From an uncultured Clostridia bacterium (GTDB lineage: Bacteria > Bacillota > Clostridia > Oscillospirales > CAG-272): a DNA stretch of 26,052 bases. The stretch lies in assembly GCA_947624945.1 (NCBI GenBank), contig CANQMJ010000016.1, forward strand, positions 1-26,052, read 5' to 3'. Shown here in pieces: positions 1 through 6,446 of the stretch. The translations under genes and the position numbers were made by a program. Under the pieces are notes generated by a model. That model made no database searches. It saw nothing but the letters and a program-made list of their open reading frames with translations, and was not told where the DNA came from. The first letter of the stretch is position 1. Each line of letters starts with the position of its first letter.

Positions 1-12
1 TCTTTCGGGTTC

Positions 13-50
13 GACAAGGGGGACTTTCTTGCGAGAAAGTCCCCCTTGTC
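13..50. terminator. Perfect 17-bp hairpin, terminator-like
   Basis: Bases 13-29 are the exact reverse complement of 34-50, with a TGCG loop. An A-run follows on the + strand, so there is no U-tract for + transcription and it is not a textbook intrinsic terminator. It presumably lies downstream of a gene beyond the left edge. Its apex resembles the hairpins at 9389-9432 and 9718-9755. Confidence 0.5.
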
Positions 51-256
51 AAAAAACCTATTCGAAGGTGTGAAAGACGTCACCACGTCAGACGAACAAA
101 GGTAGCTGCCGGTGGGAACAGACTGTACGATGAACCGCAGTGAGCGGAAAAGTCAGCTAACGATACGACCTGCGACACGTTTCCGCTGACGCGGAAAGTG
201 TGGCGCTGCCGTCACTTGAAAGGCGGCAGTTTTCGCTACGCGAAAAGTGTGGCAGA
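13..256. repeat. Intergenic repeat element, copy A
   Basis: This copy has the same order of parts as 9718-9910: a long palindromic hairpin, a spacer of about 50-60 nt, a conserved core (103-151, about 42 of 49 positions identical by eye to 9815-9863), and a distal motif (237-256, 19 of 20 identical to 9891-9910). The core contains a small CCGC/GCGG hairpin. Copy A is longer because it carries an extra hairpin unit around 181-196. Nature unknown: it could be a MITE-like element, a REP-like repeat or a structured RNA. Confidence 0.6.
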
Positions 257-307
257 AAATGACAGCGGCGCCGCAGCGGCACTTTAGCGCCGGACGCGAC
301 TTTCCTC

Positions 308-341
308 TTGATTTATTGCGCCGAAGATGATAAAATATAAT
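308..341 (+). promoter_or_regulatory. Putative sigma-A promoter for the dCMP deaminase gene
   Basis: TTGATT at 308-313 is followed after 17 nt by TAAAAT at 331-336, overlapping a perfect TATAAT at 336-341. Either hexamer could serve as the -10, but TATAAT has no well-spaced -35. The position 33 nt or more before the ATG at 374 fits a short leader. Confidence 0.5.
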
Positions 342-373
342 AGCTGTATTTATACGCAAAAAAGAGGCGTGAA

Positions 374-862
374 ATGGAACGGGTCTCAAAACACGAATAC
401 TATCTCGACATCGCCGAGACAGTGTCGGAGCGCAGCACTTGTCTGCGTCGGCGCTTCGGCGCGATAATAGTCAAAAACGACGTGATAATCTCGACCGGGT
501 ACAACGGCGCGCCGCGCGGACGCAAAAACTGCTGCGACCTCGGCTCCTGTTACCGTGACAAGCTCGGCATACCGCGCGGTCAGCGATATGAGATGTGCCG
601 CAGCGTCCATTCGGAGGCGAACGCCATAATCGCTGCTCCGCGCGATCAGATGATAGGCTCGACGCTGTACATGTGCTGCACGGACCCGAAGACGGGGGAG
701 GTCGTGCCGGACACGAACAGTTGCATGATGTGCAAGCGGCTCATCCTGAACGCAGGCATCGAAACGGTCGTGATACGCGACAGGCGCGGCGAGCACAGGA
801 TCATCGAGACGAGAGGCTGGATAGAGGACGACGACTCGCTCTCGGGCGAGTACGGATATTGA
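374..862 (+). CDS. dCMP deaminase family protein (ComEB-like)
   Basis: This 162-residue protein is a zinc-dependent cytidine/deoxycytidylate deaminase, which would convert dCMP to dUMP and feed dTMP synthesis in the cytosol. The zinc and catalytic residues are visible: H79 and E81 in VHSEANAI, and C117/C120 in SCMMCKR. The segment STGYNGAPRG is typical of dCMP deaminases and binds the nucleotide. Length matches the family, as does an extra cysteine-rich insert (NCCDLGSC), which in related enzymes can bind a second zinc. The ATG at 374 is preceded by an AGAGGCG ribosome site. A promoter lies just upstream, so this is probably the first gene of the housekeeping run to 4844. In Bacillus the homologue is called ComEB, but there is no competence context here. 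Confidence 0.92.
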   Translation: MERVSKHEYYLDIAETVSERSTCLRRRFGAIIVKNDVIISTGYNGAPRGRKNCCDLGSCYRDKLGIPRGQRYEMCRSVHSEANAIIAAPRDQMIGSTLYMCCTDPKTGEVVPDTNSCMMCKRLILNAGIETVVIRDRRGEHRIIETRGWIEDDDSLSGEYGY

Positions 863-893
863 TAAACGACAGAATGTCGGTTTAAGCAAAGCT

Positions 894-1382
894 ATGGAAA
901 CAGTATTAGAAAAAAAGGGAAAAACGGACGCGCTCCCGCTCGTCGAAAAAGACGGCGGGGACGAAAAGTCATTCGCCGTCTGCTTTGTCTGCACGGGGAA
1001 TACGTGCCGCTCGCCGATGGCGGAGGCGTACATGAAATCGCTCGGGTACAAAAACGCATTCTCGCGAGGACTGCACGCGTTTGAGGAGTCGCCGATGTCG
1101 CGTTTCGCGCAGATGACGCTCGAGGAAAACGGCATAGACGTCCCCGACCACAGGGCGCACAACATCACAGACGCAGATATGGCGCGCGCGGACGCGGTTT
1201 ATGCGATGACGTCGCGCCATGCGACGCAGCTTTTGTTTTCGTATCCGCAGTATGCGGAGAAGATACGCGTTATGCCGCACGAGATCCCCGACCCTTACGG
1301 TGGCGACATCGACGCATATCGAAAGGCATTTGCCGAAATCAAATCGGCAATTGCCGAAATTGTCGGAAAAGAGTCGGAATGA
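894..1382 (+). CDS. Low-molecular-weight phosphatase, probable YwlE-type protein-arginine phosphatase
   Basis: The P-loop CTGNTCRS (C33 to S40) is the CX5R signature of low-molecular-weight protein phosphatases, with C33 as nucleophile and R39 binding phosphate. The IPDPYGG segment near the C-terminus supplies the general-acid aspartate. Thr37 stands where tyrosine phosphatases usually have Ile or Leu; in Bacillus YwlE this threonine gives phospho-arginine specificity, so I infer an arginine phosphatase that would oppose McsB-type kinase. The N-terminus is about 25 residues longer than usual and lysine-rich, and the ribosome site before the ATG at 894 is poor, so the true start is uncertain. 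The stop overlaps the rimI start by 4 nt (ATGA), indicating an operon. Confidence 0.85.
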   Translation: METVLEKKGKTDALPLVEKDGGDEKSFAVCFVCTGNTCRSPMAEAYMKSLGYKNAFSRGLHAFEESPMSRFAQMTLEENGIDVPDHRAHNITDADMARADAVYAMTSRHATQLLFSYPQYAEKIRVMPHEIPDPYGGDIDAYRKAFAEIKSAIAEIVGKESE

Positions 1383-1837
1383 GCGCGTCTGCGAGACTGT
1401 GTGACGCGCATGCGCTGACGGCGGACGAGCTCGACGCGATTTACTCGATAGAGCAGAGCTGCTTCGGCATTGAATCATGGAGCCGCGACGGGCTTGTGCG
1501 TTTTTTATCCGGCGACAACGTTTTGACTGCCGCCGTATATGCGGACGGCAGGATCGTATCGTTAGCGTGCTCGGTCGCGGTCTGCGACGAAGCCGAGATA
1601 GTCAAGGTCGCGACAAGTCCCGACTGCAGGCGGCGCGGATATGCGAAAACGGCGATAAACGCGCTGTTTTCCGCATTTGTAAAAAACGATATCCGCCGCG
1701 TGCTGCTCGAGGTGCGCGAGACGAACGAAGGCGCTCGCGCGCTTTACGGCTCGCTCGGTTTCGTCGAGTATTCGCGGCGCAAAAACTACTACTCCTCGCC
1801 GCGCGAGGACGCGATACTGATGGAAAAATATATATGA
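1379..1837 (+). CDS. rimI: Ribosomal protein S18 alanine N-acetyltransferase family protein RimI
   Basis: This is a GNAT acetyltransferase of 152 residues. The acetyl-CoA loop RRRGYA lies after the central strand, and the segment LEVRETNEGARALYGSLGF with the following RRKNYY is the characteristic RimI C-terminal half. RimI acetylates the N-terminal alanine of ribosomal protein S18, and possibly other targets. The ATG overlaps the stop of the phosphatase gene, and the RimI stop overlaps the tsaD ATG (ATGA in both cases), so the genes are translationally coupled. RimI next to TsaD is a very common bacterial arrangement. The usual tsaE and tsaB neighbours are not upstream here; dCMP deaminase and phosphatase genes stand in their place. 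Confidence 0.9.
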   Translation: MSASARLCDAHALTADELDAIYSIEQSCFGIESWSRDGLVRFLSGDNVLTAAVYADGRIVSLACSVAVCDEAEIVKVATSPDCRRRGYAKTAINALFSAFVKNDIRRVLLEVRETNEGARALYGSLGFVEYSRRKNYYSSPREDAILMEKYI

Positions 1838-2838
1838 AAATATTGGCAATCGAAAGCTCCTGCGACGAGACGGCGACAGCCGTCGTCGAGATGGGGGACG
1901 GCGTGCGGCGCATCTTGTCGAGCGTCGTCGCATCGCAGATAGAGATACATAAGCGGTTCGGCGGCGTCGTGCCCGAGGTAGCGGGACGCGCCCACATCGA
2001 ATGTATAGCGCGCATAACGAGAGAGACGCTCGACGAGTCGGAGACGGCGCTCTCCGACATAGACGCGATAGCGGTAACAGCGCGTCCGGGACTTATCGGC
2101 GCGCTTCTCGTCGGTGTAAACTTCGCAAAGTCGCTGGCGTTCGCTAACCGCAAGCCGCTCGTCGACGTCGACCACATACGCGGTCACGTCGCCGCCGCGT
2201 ACCTCGCGCACCCCGACCTCGCCCCGCCGTTTCTGGCGATGGTGGCGTCGGGCGGTCACACCTCGATAATAGACGTCCGCTCGTACACGGACTACGCGCT
2301 CGTAGCGGGGACGCGCGACGACGCCGTAGGAGAGGCGTTCGACAAGGCGGCGCGCGTGCTCGGCATCCCTTACCCGGGCGGCGCCGAGATGGACAGGCTC
2401 GCGGACTATGGCGACGAGCATGCGATAAAGTTCCCGTCGCCGGCGCTCGAGGGCGGCGAGTTCTCGTTCTCGGGACTGAAAACTGCCGTCATCAACCACG
2501 TCCACACGTGCGAACAGCGCGGCGAAGAGATAAACAGAGAGGACATAGCGTCGTCGTTCACGCGCGCCGTCTGCGACGGTATATGCAGACAGATCGCGCT
2601 CGCGCTCGACAAAACGGGACGCGAACGTTTCGTGCTCGCGGGAGGTGTCGCGGCGAATTCGCATCTGCGGGCTTCACTCTCTGAGCTGTGCGAGTCGCGC
2701 GGCATCGGATTTTACGTGCCGCCGAAGCAGTTGTGCGGCGACAACGCGGCGATGATAGGCGCGCAGGCGTACTACGAATACATGGCGGGCGTTCGCGCGT
2801 CGACGTCGCTGAATGCGTGCGCGACGGGAGAATTGTAA
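1834..2838 (+). CDS. tsaD: tRNA N6-adenosine threonylcarbamoyltransferase TsaD
   Basis: TsaD transfers the threonylcarbamoyl group to A37 of ANN-decoding tRNAs (t6A), together with TsaB and TsaE. The 334-residue protein begins with MKILAIESSCDETA, the standard N-terminus of the family. The metal-binding histidines are H114 and H118 in DHIRGHVAA. SGGHTSI, SFSGLKTAV and AGGVAANSHLR are the conserved ASKHA-fold nucleotide motifs. The frame is open far upstream, but that part overlaps rimI in another frame; the family N-terminus fixes the start at 1834. The tsaB and tsaE partners are not in this window. Confidence 0.96.
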   Translation: MKILAIESSCDETATAVVEMGDGVRRILSSVVASQIEIHKRFGGVVPEVAGRAHIECIARITRETLDESETALSDIDAIAVTARPGLIGALLVGVNFAKSLAFANRKPLVDVDHIRGHVAAAYLAHPDLAPPFLAMVASGGHTSIIDVRSYTDYALVAGTRDDAVGEAFDKAARVLGIPYPGGAEMDRLADYGDEHAIKFPSPALEGGEFSFSGLKTAVINHVHTCEQRGEEINREDIASSFTRAVCDGICRQIALALDKTGRERFVLAGGVAANSHLRASLSELCESRGIGFYVPPKQLCGDNAAMIGAQAYYEYMAGVRASTSLNACATGEL

Positions 2839-2937
2839 AAATGTGGAAAACTATGTTGAAACGGTGGGAAATACTGTCAGCATGGTGAAGTATATACGGA
2901 AGTTTGCGGAAAACGGCGGGGATAAAGAGAAAAATCG

Positions 2938-3861
2938 GTGAAAATACGCTTGAATTTTGACGGCGGCGCGTTCGGGTTGCCGAACGAAGCCGCAAAATGC
3001 ATAAAATCGGCGACGAGAGAGGACATGGCGGCGCTGCTCTCGATAGCGTCTGCCGGCGGCGATGCGGACGTTGAAGCTGCCGCCGCGTGCGCGGGGATAA
3101 CGAGGTTGCAGTTCGACGCCGCAGTCGCGTTCTGGCGCGGCGCGGGCGTTCTCTGCGTCACGTCGGACGCGGACACGGCTGTGGCGAAGGACGAAAAGCC
3201 GAAGGCGTTAAAGCCGTCGGCGCGCACGCCGGAGCTGTCCGGCGACGAGGTCGAGGCGATGATAACGGAGTCGCCGGAGCGTCGCTCGCTCCTCTACGAG
3301 TGCCAGCAGACGATGGGGCACATTTTCAATAACGCCGAATCTGCGGTCATACTTTCGATGAGGGAATATCTCGGGCTCGAGGACGAATACATACTGCTTC
3401 TGCTCGCGCACGTCAAAAGGCGCGGCAAAAAGTCCGTAAAATACGCGGAAAAGATGGCGTACACGCTTTATGAACGCGGCGTCGACACGACGGAGGCGCT
3501 CGAGGAGTATCTGTCGTGGCTCGAATCGTCGAGCGAGCTCGAGGGGCGGTTCCGCGCGCTGTGCGGCATGGGGACGCGTCAGTTCACGCAGAAGGAGCGC
3601 GACTTCTTCGAGCGCTGGGTGCGCGAATTCGGCTGCGGCTACGATATGCTCGAATCTGCGTACTCTGCGACCGTCGACGCAATAGGCAAATTTTCGATGG
3701 CGTACATGAACAAGGTGCTCGAATCGTGGCACGAAAAAGGCGAAAAAGCATCGTCGGCTTCGTCCGCATCGTCCGGCAGGGACACGTCGCAGAGCAGCAC
3801 CGGCAGCTTCGATACGGACGATTTCTTCAGGCTCGCCGTCAAGCGCGGACTCGGAGGCTGA
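2938..3861 (+). CDS. DnaD-like primosome protein
   Basis: The 307-residue protein has the two-part layout of DnaD: an N-terminal winged-helix-like region (about residues 1-80), a linker, and a C-terminal DnaB_2/DnaD domain (about 125-270) ending in YMNKVLESW, which fits the family's YxxxIxxxW DNA-binding motif. The last 35 residues are a Ser-rich, probably disordered tail. DnaD proteins take part in primosome assembly and loading of the replicative helicase at the origin and at restart sites. The start is GTG 2938, with a purine-rich GGGGATAAAGAG stretch upstream. The next gene encodes the AAA+ loader, a pairing common in Bacillota, which supports the call. Confidence 0.85.
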   Translation: MKIRLNFDGGAFGLPNEAAKCIKSATREDMAALLSIASAGGDADVEAAAACAGITRLQFDAAVAFWRGAGVLCVTSDADTAVAKDEKPKALKPSARTPELSGDEVEAMITESPERRSLLYECQQTMGHIFNNAESAVILSMREYLGLEDEYILLLLAHVKRRGKKSVKYAEKMAYTLYERGVDTTEALEEYLSWLESSSELEGRFRALCGMGTRQFTQKERDFFERWVREFGCGYDMLESAYSATVDAIGKFSMAYMNKVLESWHEKGEKASSASSASSGRDTSQSSTGSFDTDDFFRLAVKRGLGG

Positions 3862-3887
3862 CAAAATAAACGCGGGGACTATACGAT

Positions 3888-4844
3888 ATGAGTTACAGGC
3901 GTGAGGACTACATAAAGGTAAACGAGCTGCTCGCAAAGCGCCGCGGGGACGCGGAAGCAGAGGCGCGTGCGCGCCTTTACGACGCGTACGAGCGTATGCC
4001 CGAACTGCGCGAGGTGGACAAAACGCTCGCGCGGACGTCGGCGAAGATAGCGGCTGCGATAGCGGGCGGCAGAGACGAGATAGAGGCGCGCATCGCGGAG
4101 ATAGAGGCGGAAAACATGTCGCTCCAGCGTCGGCGCGCGCAGATACTCGTCGACAACGGCTACCCCGCCGACTACACGGAGCCGCGATACTTTTGCCGCG
4201 AGTGCGGCGACACGGGCTTTGTCGGCAGCCGCGAATGTTCGTGCCGCAGACGCGCGCTCATAACGGCGGGGTACGAGAGCTCCGGCATCGGCGAGCTTTT
4301 GCGGACACAGACGTTTGAGACGTTTTCGCTCTCGTATAACGGCGAGTTCCCGTCAACGGCTCGCAACCTTGAAACGGTCAAAAGATACGCGGAAAGCTTC
4401 ACCGGCGACGGCGACGGAAGTCTTCTTCTCGTAGGCAGTACGGGGCTCGGCAAGACGCATCTGTCGTCGTCGGCGGCGCGCGTCGTCATCGAGCGGGGCT
4501 TTGACGTATTCTATATCAAATCGCAGAACATGATGTCGCTGTTTGAGGATCATCAGTTCCGCCGCGAGCGCGCCGACGAGGACGCGGTGCAGAGATGCTT
4601 CGACTGTGACCTATTGATAATAGACGACCTCGGCACCGAGGTGTCGAACGGTTTCACGAACGCGATGCTGTATAATGTCGTCGACACTCGCATCAGCCGC
4701 AGAAAGGGAATGATAATAAATACGAATCTTTCGGCGGCGGAGCTTCGCAAAAGATACGCGGACAGGATAACGAGCCGTCTGTTCGGCGAGTTCACGGCGC
4801 TGCTCTTCGAGGGACGCGACGTGAGGGCGGAAAAACTCCGTTAA
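3888..4844 (+). CDS. DnaC/DnaI-type AAA+ helicase loader
   Basis: This 318-residue ATPase has a coiled N-terminal region, then a cysteine cluster (FCRECGDTGF ... CSCRRR, about residues 104-125) like the zinc domain of Bacillus DnaI, then an AAA+ domain. Walker A is GSTGLGKTH at 183-191, Walker B is LLIIDDLGTE, sensor 1 is INTNLS, and the arginine-finger segment is RITSRL. Such proteins load the hexameric replicative helicase onto single-stranded DNA in the cytosol. It follows the DnaD-like gene by 26 nt, with its ATG at 3888 behind a GCGGGG ribosome site, and so is probably cotranscribed. The related IstB transposon ATPases also have this AAA+ core, but the N-terminal zinc region and neighbour argue for a loader. 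Confidence 0.88.
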   Translation: MSYRREDYIKVNELLAKRRGDAEAEARARLYDAYERMPELREVDKTLARTSAKIAAAIAGGRDEIEARIAEIEAENMSLQRRRAQILVDNGYPADYTEPRYFCRECGDTGFVGSRECSCRRRALITAGYESSGIGELLRTQTFETFSLSYNGEFPSTARNLETVKRYAESFTGDGDGSLLLVGSTGLGKTHLSSSAARVVIERGFDVFYIKSQNMMSLFEDHQFRRERADEDAVQRCFDCDLLIIDDLGTEVSNGFTNAMLYNVVDTRISRRKGMIINTNLSAAELRKRYADRITSRLFGEFTALLFEGRDVRAEKLR

Positions 4845-4860
4845 AAGTGACAAAAAACAC

Positions 4861-4889
4861 TTGACAAACGTCGAGCGGTGTGGTATTAT
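4861..4889 (+). promoter_or_regulatory. Consensus sigma-A promoter for a short transcript
   Basis: TTGACA at 4861-4866, a spacer of exactly 17 nt, and TATTAT at 4884-4889. Transcription would begin near 4896. It fires 17 nt after the end of the helicase-loader gene and about 50 nt before an intrinsic terminator. Confidence 0.8.
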
Positions 4890-4895
4890 TTGTTT

Positions 4896-4990
4896 CAGTA
4901 GAGAAAGCCGTGCGCGGCGGACCCTATCAAAACAGAATAAAAAAAGATGATCGGACTCGACTGCAGAAGAGGACGGTCATCTTTTTTTCA
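4896..4990 (+). ncRNA. Candidate small RNA of about 95 nt
   Basis: The stretch is bounded by a consensus promoter (4861-4889) and a strong intrinsic terminator (4939-4988), with no ribosome site or supported frame between. The 5' part contains a GC-rich stretch around 4908-4922 followed by an A-rich single-stranded-looking segment. It does not match SRP RNA, 6S RNA, tmRNA, RNase P or any riboswitch I can recognise. Alternatively it is a premature-termination leader for the pot operon about 325 nt downstream. Confidence 0.5.
4939..4988 (+). terminator. Intrinsic terminator with A-tract/U-tract stem
   Basis: An A7 run plus GATGA and TCG (4939-4953) pairs with CGG-TCATC and a T7 run (4974-4988), giving 15 bp with one G-U pair and a 20-nt loop. 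The T7 run makes it functional on the + strand; the A7 run on the other side means it could also act on the - strand. Confidence 0.85.
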
Positions 4991-5118
4991 CCGCAATTAT
5001 ATCGCGGAAATATCATGCGCTTTCACATATGATGCACGCGCCTTTCCGTGTAAGCATTTGTTCATAAAATATGTTCCCGTTTCACGGAAAAAATGTCGAA
5101 TATTTTTTTAAAATGATA

Positions 5119-5147
5119 TTGCATACGCGGTCGCAATCTGTTACAAT
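5119..5147 (+). promoter_or_regulatory. Sigma-A promoter of the pot operon
   Basis: TTGCAT at 5119-5124, a 17-nt spacer, and TACAAT at 5142-5147. Transcription would begin near 5154, leaving a leader of about 160 nt before potA. Confidence 0.75.
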
Positions 5148-5153
5148 ATGTAC

Positions 5154-5313
5154 GCTTAATAAAAAAACCGCCCGGGGACGGGCTGCTGTAAGGTAATTGC
5201 GTGCGGTCTTGTTCTTTGTGGCGGTGTTTTTCTGTATAGGCGCGAAAAAAACGAAAGGGGAGTTTCCGGGGTGGCAACACGCCGGAAGAGATCACGGGTA
5301 ACAAACGAAAGAG
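5154..5313 (+). promoter_or_regulatory. Structured 5' leader of the pot operon, possible attenuator
   Basis: ACCGCC at 5167-5172 can pair with GGCGGT at 5220-5225, which is followed by GTTTTT (5226-5231), an attenuator-like arrangement with a large branched loop. Further on, 5264-5273 pairs with 5278-5287 (9 of 10 positions) around a GCAA tetraloop. The element resembles no leader class I know. Control by polyamine level is only inference from the downstream genes. Confidence 0.4.
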
Positions 5314-6444
5314 ATGAACGGAAAGAAGATCATAGAACTGCGCGGCATCACCAAGTCATTCGACGGCGAGGTGGTGCTTGACAACATTTCACTTGACATC
5401 TACGAGGACGAGTTCCTGACGCTGCTCGGACCGTCGGGCTGCGGTAAGACTACGACGCTGCGCATCATCGGCGGATTCGAGACGCCGGACTCGGGCGAGG
5501 TATTCTTCGACGGCAAAAAGATAAACGATACGCCGCCGTACAAGCGCAACATCAACACGGTGTTCCAGAAATACGCGCTTTTCCCGCATTTGAACGTGTA
5601 CGAGAACATCGCGTTCGGTCTTCGCCTCCAAAAGACGAAGCTGCCCGAGGACGAGATATCGCGCAGGGTCAAGGAAATGCTCGAAATGGTCAATCTGCGC
5701 GGCTTTGAACGCCGCCGCGTGACGACGCTTTCGGGCGGTCAGCAGCAGCGCGTCGCGATCGCGCGCGCGCTCATCAACAACCCCAAAGTTTTGCTTCTCG
5801 ACGAGCCGCTCGGCGCGCTCGACTTAAAGCTGCGCAAGGATATGCAGAACGAGCTCAAGGGGATGCAGAAGCGCACGGGCATCACGTTCATCTATGTGAC
5901 CCACGATCAGGAGGAGGCGCTCTCCATGTCGGATACCGTCGTCGTCATGAACGAGGGCTCCATCATGCAGATAGGCACGCCGACAGACATTTATAACGAG
6001 CCGTCGAACGCATACGTCGCCGACTTCATCGGCGAGTCCAACATCATCGACGGCGTCATGCTCGCGGACAGAAGCGTCAGATTCGCCGGTCACACGTTCG
6101 AGTGCGTCGACGGCGGATTCGGCAAAAACGAGCAGGTCGACGTCGTCGTGCGTCCCGAGGACGTCGACGTCGTTGCAGTCGACAAGGGCATGCTGACGGG
6201 AAAGGTGACGTCGGTCACGTTCAAGGGCGTCCACTGGGAGATAATCGTCGATATCGACAACTTCAAGTGGATGATACAGACGACGGACTACGTCGCGCCC
6301 GACGCCGAGATAGGCGTCTATATCGAACCCGACGCCATCCACATAATGAAGAAATCGGAATATTCCGACATGTTCGGCGACTACTCGTCGTTCTCCGATG
6401 AGCTCGACGAGCTGTCCGACGTTGACGCGGAGGGTGAAGAATAA
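5314..6444 (+). CDS. potA: Spermidine/putrescine ABC transporter ATPase PotA
   Basis: PotA is the cytosolic ATPase that powers polyamine import by PotBCD. The 376-residue protein has Walker A GPSGCGKTT at residues 39-47, a Q-loop in VFQKYALFPH, signature LSGGQQQRVAIARA, Walker B LLLDEPLGALD and the H-loop in YVTHDQEEA, then a C-terminal TOBE domain (about 240-350) as in PotA and related importers. The ATPase core alone cannot separate polyamine from iron or sulfate importers; the PotB, PotC and PotD neighbours decide it. The C-terminus is a short acidic tail. The ATG at 5314 has only a weak GAAAGAG ribosome site immediately before it. potB starts 2 nt after the stop, so this is the first gene of a four-gene operon. 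Confidence 0.94.
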   Translation: MNGKKIIELRGITKSFDGEVVLDNISLDIYEDEFLTLLGPSGCGKTTTLRIIGGFETPDSGEVFFDGKKINDTPPYKRNINTVFQKYALFPHLNVYENIAFGLRLQKTKLPEDEISRRVKEMLEMVNLRGFERRRVTTLSGGQQQRVAIARALINNPKVLLLDEPLGALDLKLRKDMQNELKGMQKRTGITFIYVTHDQEEALSMSDTVVVMNEGSIMQIGTPTDIYNEPSNAYVADFIGESNIIDGVMLADRSVRFAGHTFECVDGGFGKNEQVDVVVRPEDVDVVAVDKGMLTGKVTSVTFKGVHWEIIVDIDNFKWMIQTTDYVAPDAEIGVYIEPDAIHIMKKSEYSDMFGDYSSFSDELDELSDVDAEGEE

Positions 6445-6446
6445 AA

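Larger units (their letters stand above)
1..373. other. Noncoding region upstream of the dCMP deaminase gene
   Basis: No convincing gene is present here; the only open frame is a short minus-strand frame without a ribosome site or family resemblance. The stretch holds a perfect hairpin at 13-50, a repeat element shared with 9718-9910, and three small hairpins at about 135-147, 181-196 and 230-246, spaced roughly 48-50 nt apart. A promoter for the downstream genes sits at its end. Confidence 0.7.
4845..5313. other. Noncoding region between the helicase-loader gene and potA
   Basis: This 469-nt stretch carries two independent promoters, one intrinsic terminator, a possible attenuator stem and a GCAA-capped hairpin (each listed separately). 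I see no supported coding sequence. An ATG at 4948 opens a frame, but it has no ribosome site and runs through the terminator. Confidence 0.75.

Noticed and set aside
1477..1833. N-terminal extension of TsaD
   Set aside because: This part overlaps rimI in another frame and has shadow-like composition; the TsaD family N-terminus begins at 1834 with an ATGA overlap.
2842..2850. DnaA-box-like TGTGGAAAA near the DnaD-like gene
   Set aside because: It is a single imperfect 9-mer without a cluster of further boxes or an AT-rich unwinding region, so it does not support an origin.
4948..5170. Small open frame starting at ATG 4948
   Set aside because: It has no ribosome site and its 5' part is the intrinsic terminator; the amino acid sequence shows no pattern.
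5264..5287. T-box-like GGGGTGGCAACACG sequence in the potA leader
   Set aside because: The sequence forms its own GCAA-capped hairpin, no stem I or specifier region is evident, and no terminator follows it; the genes are not aminoacylation or amino acid genes.
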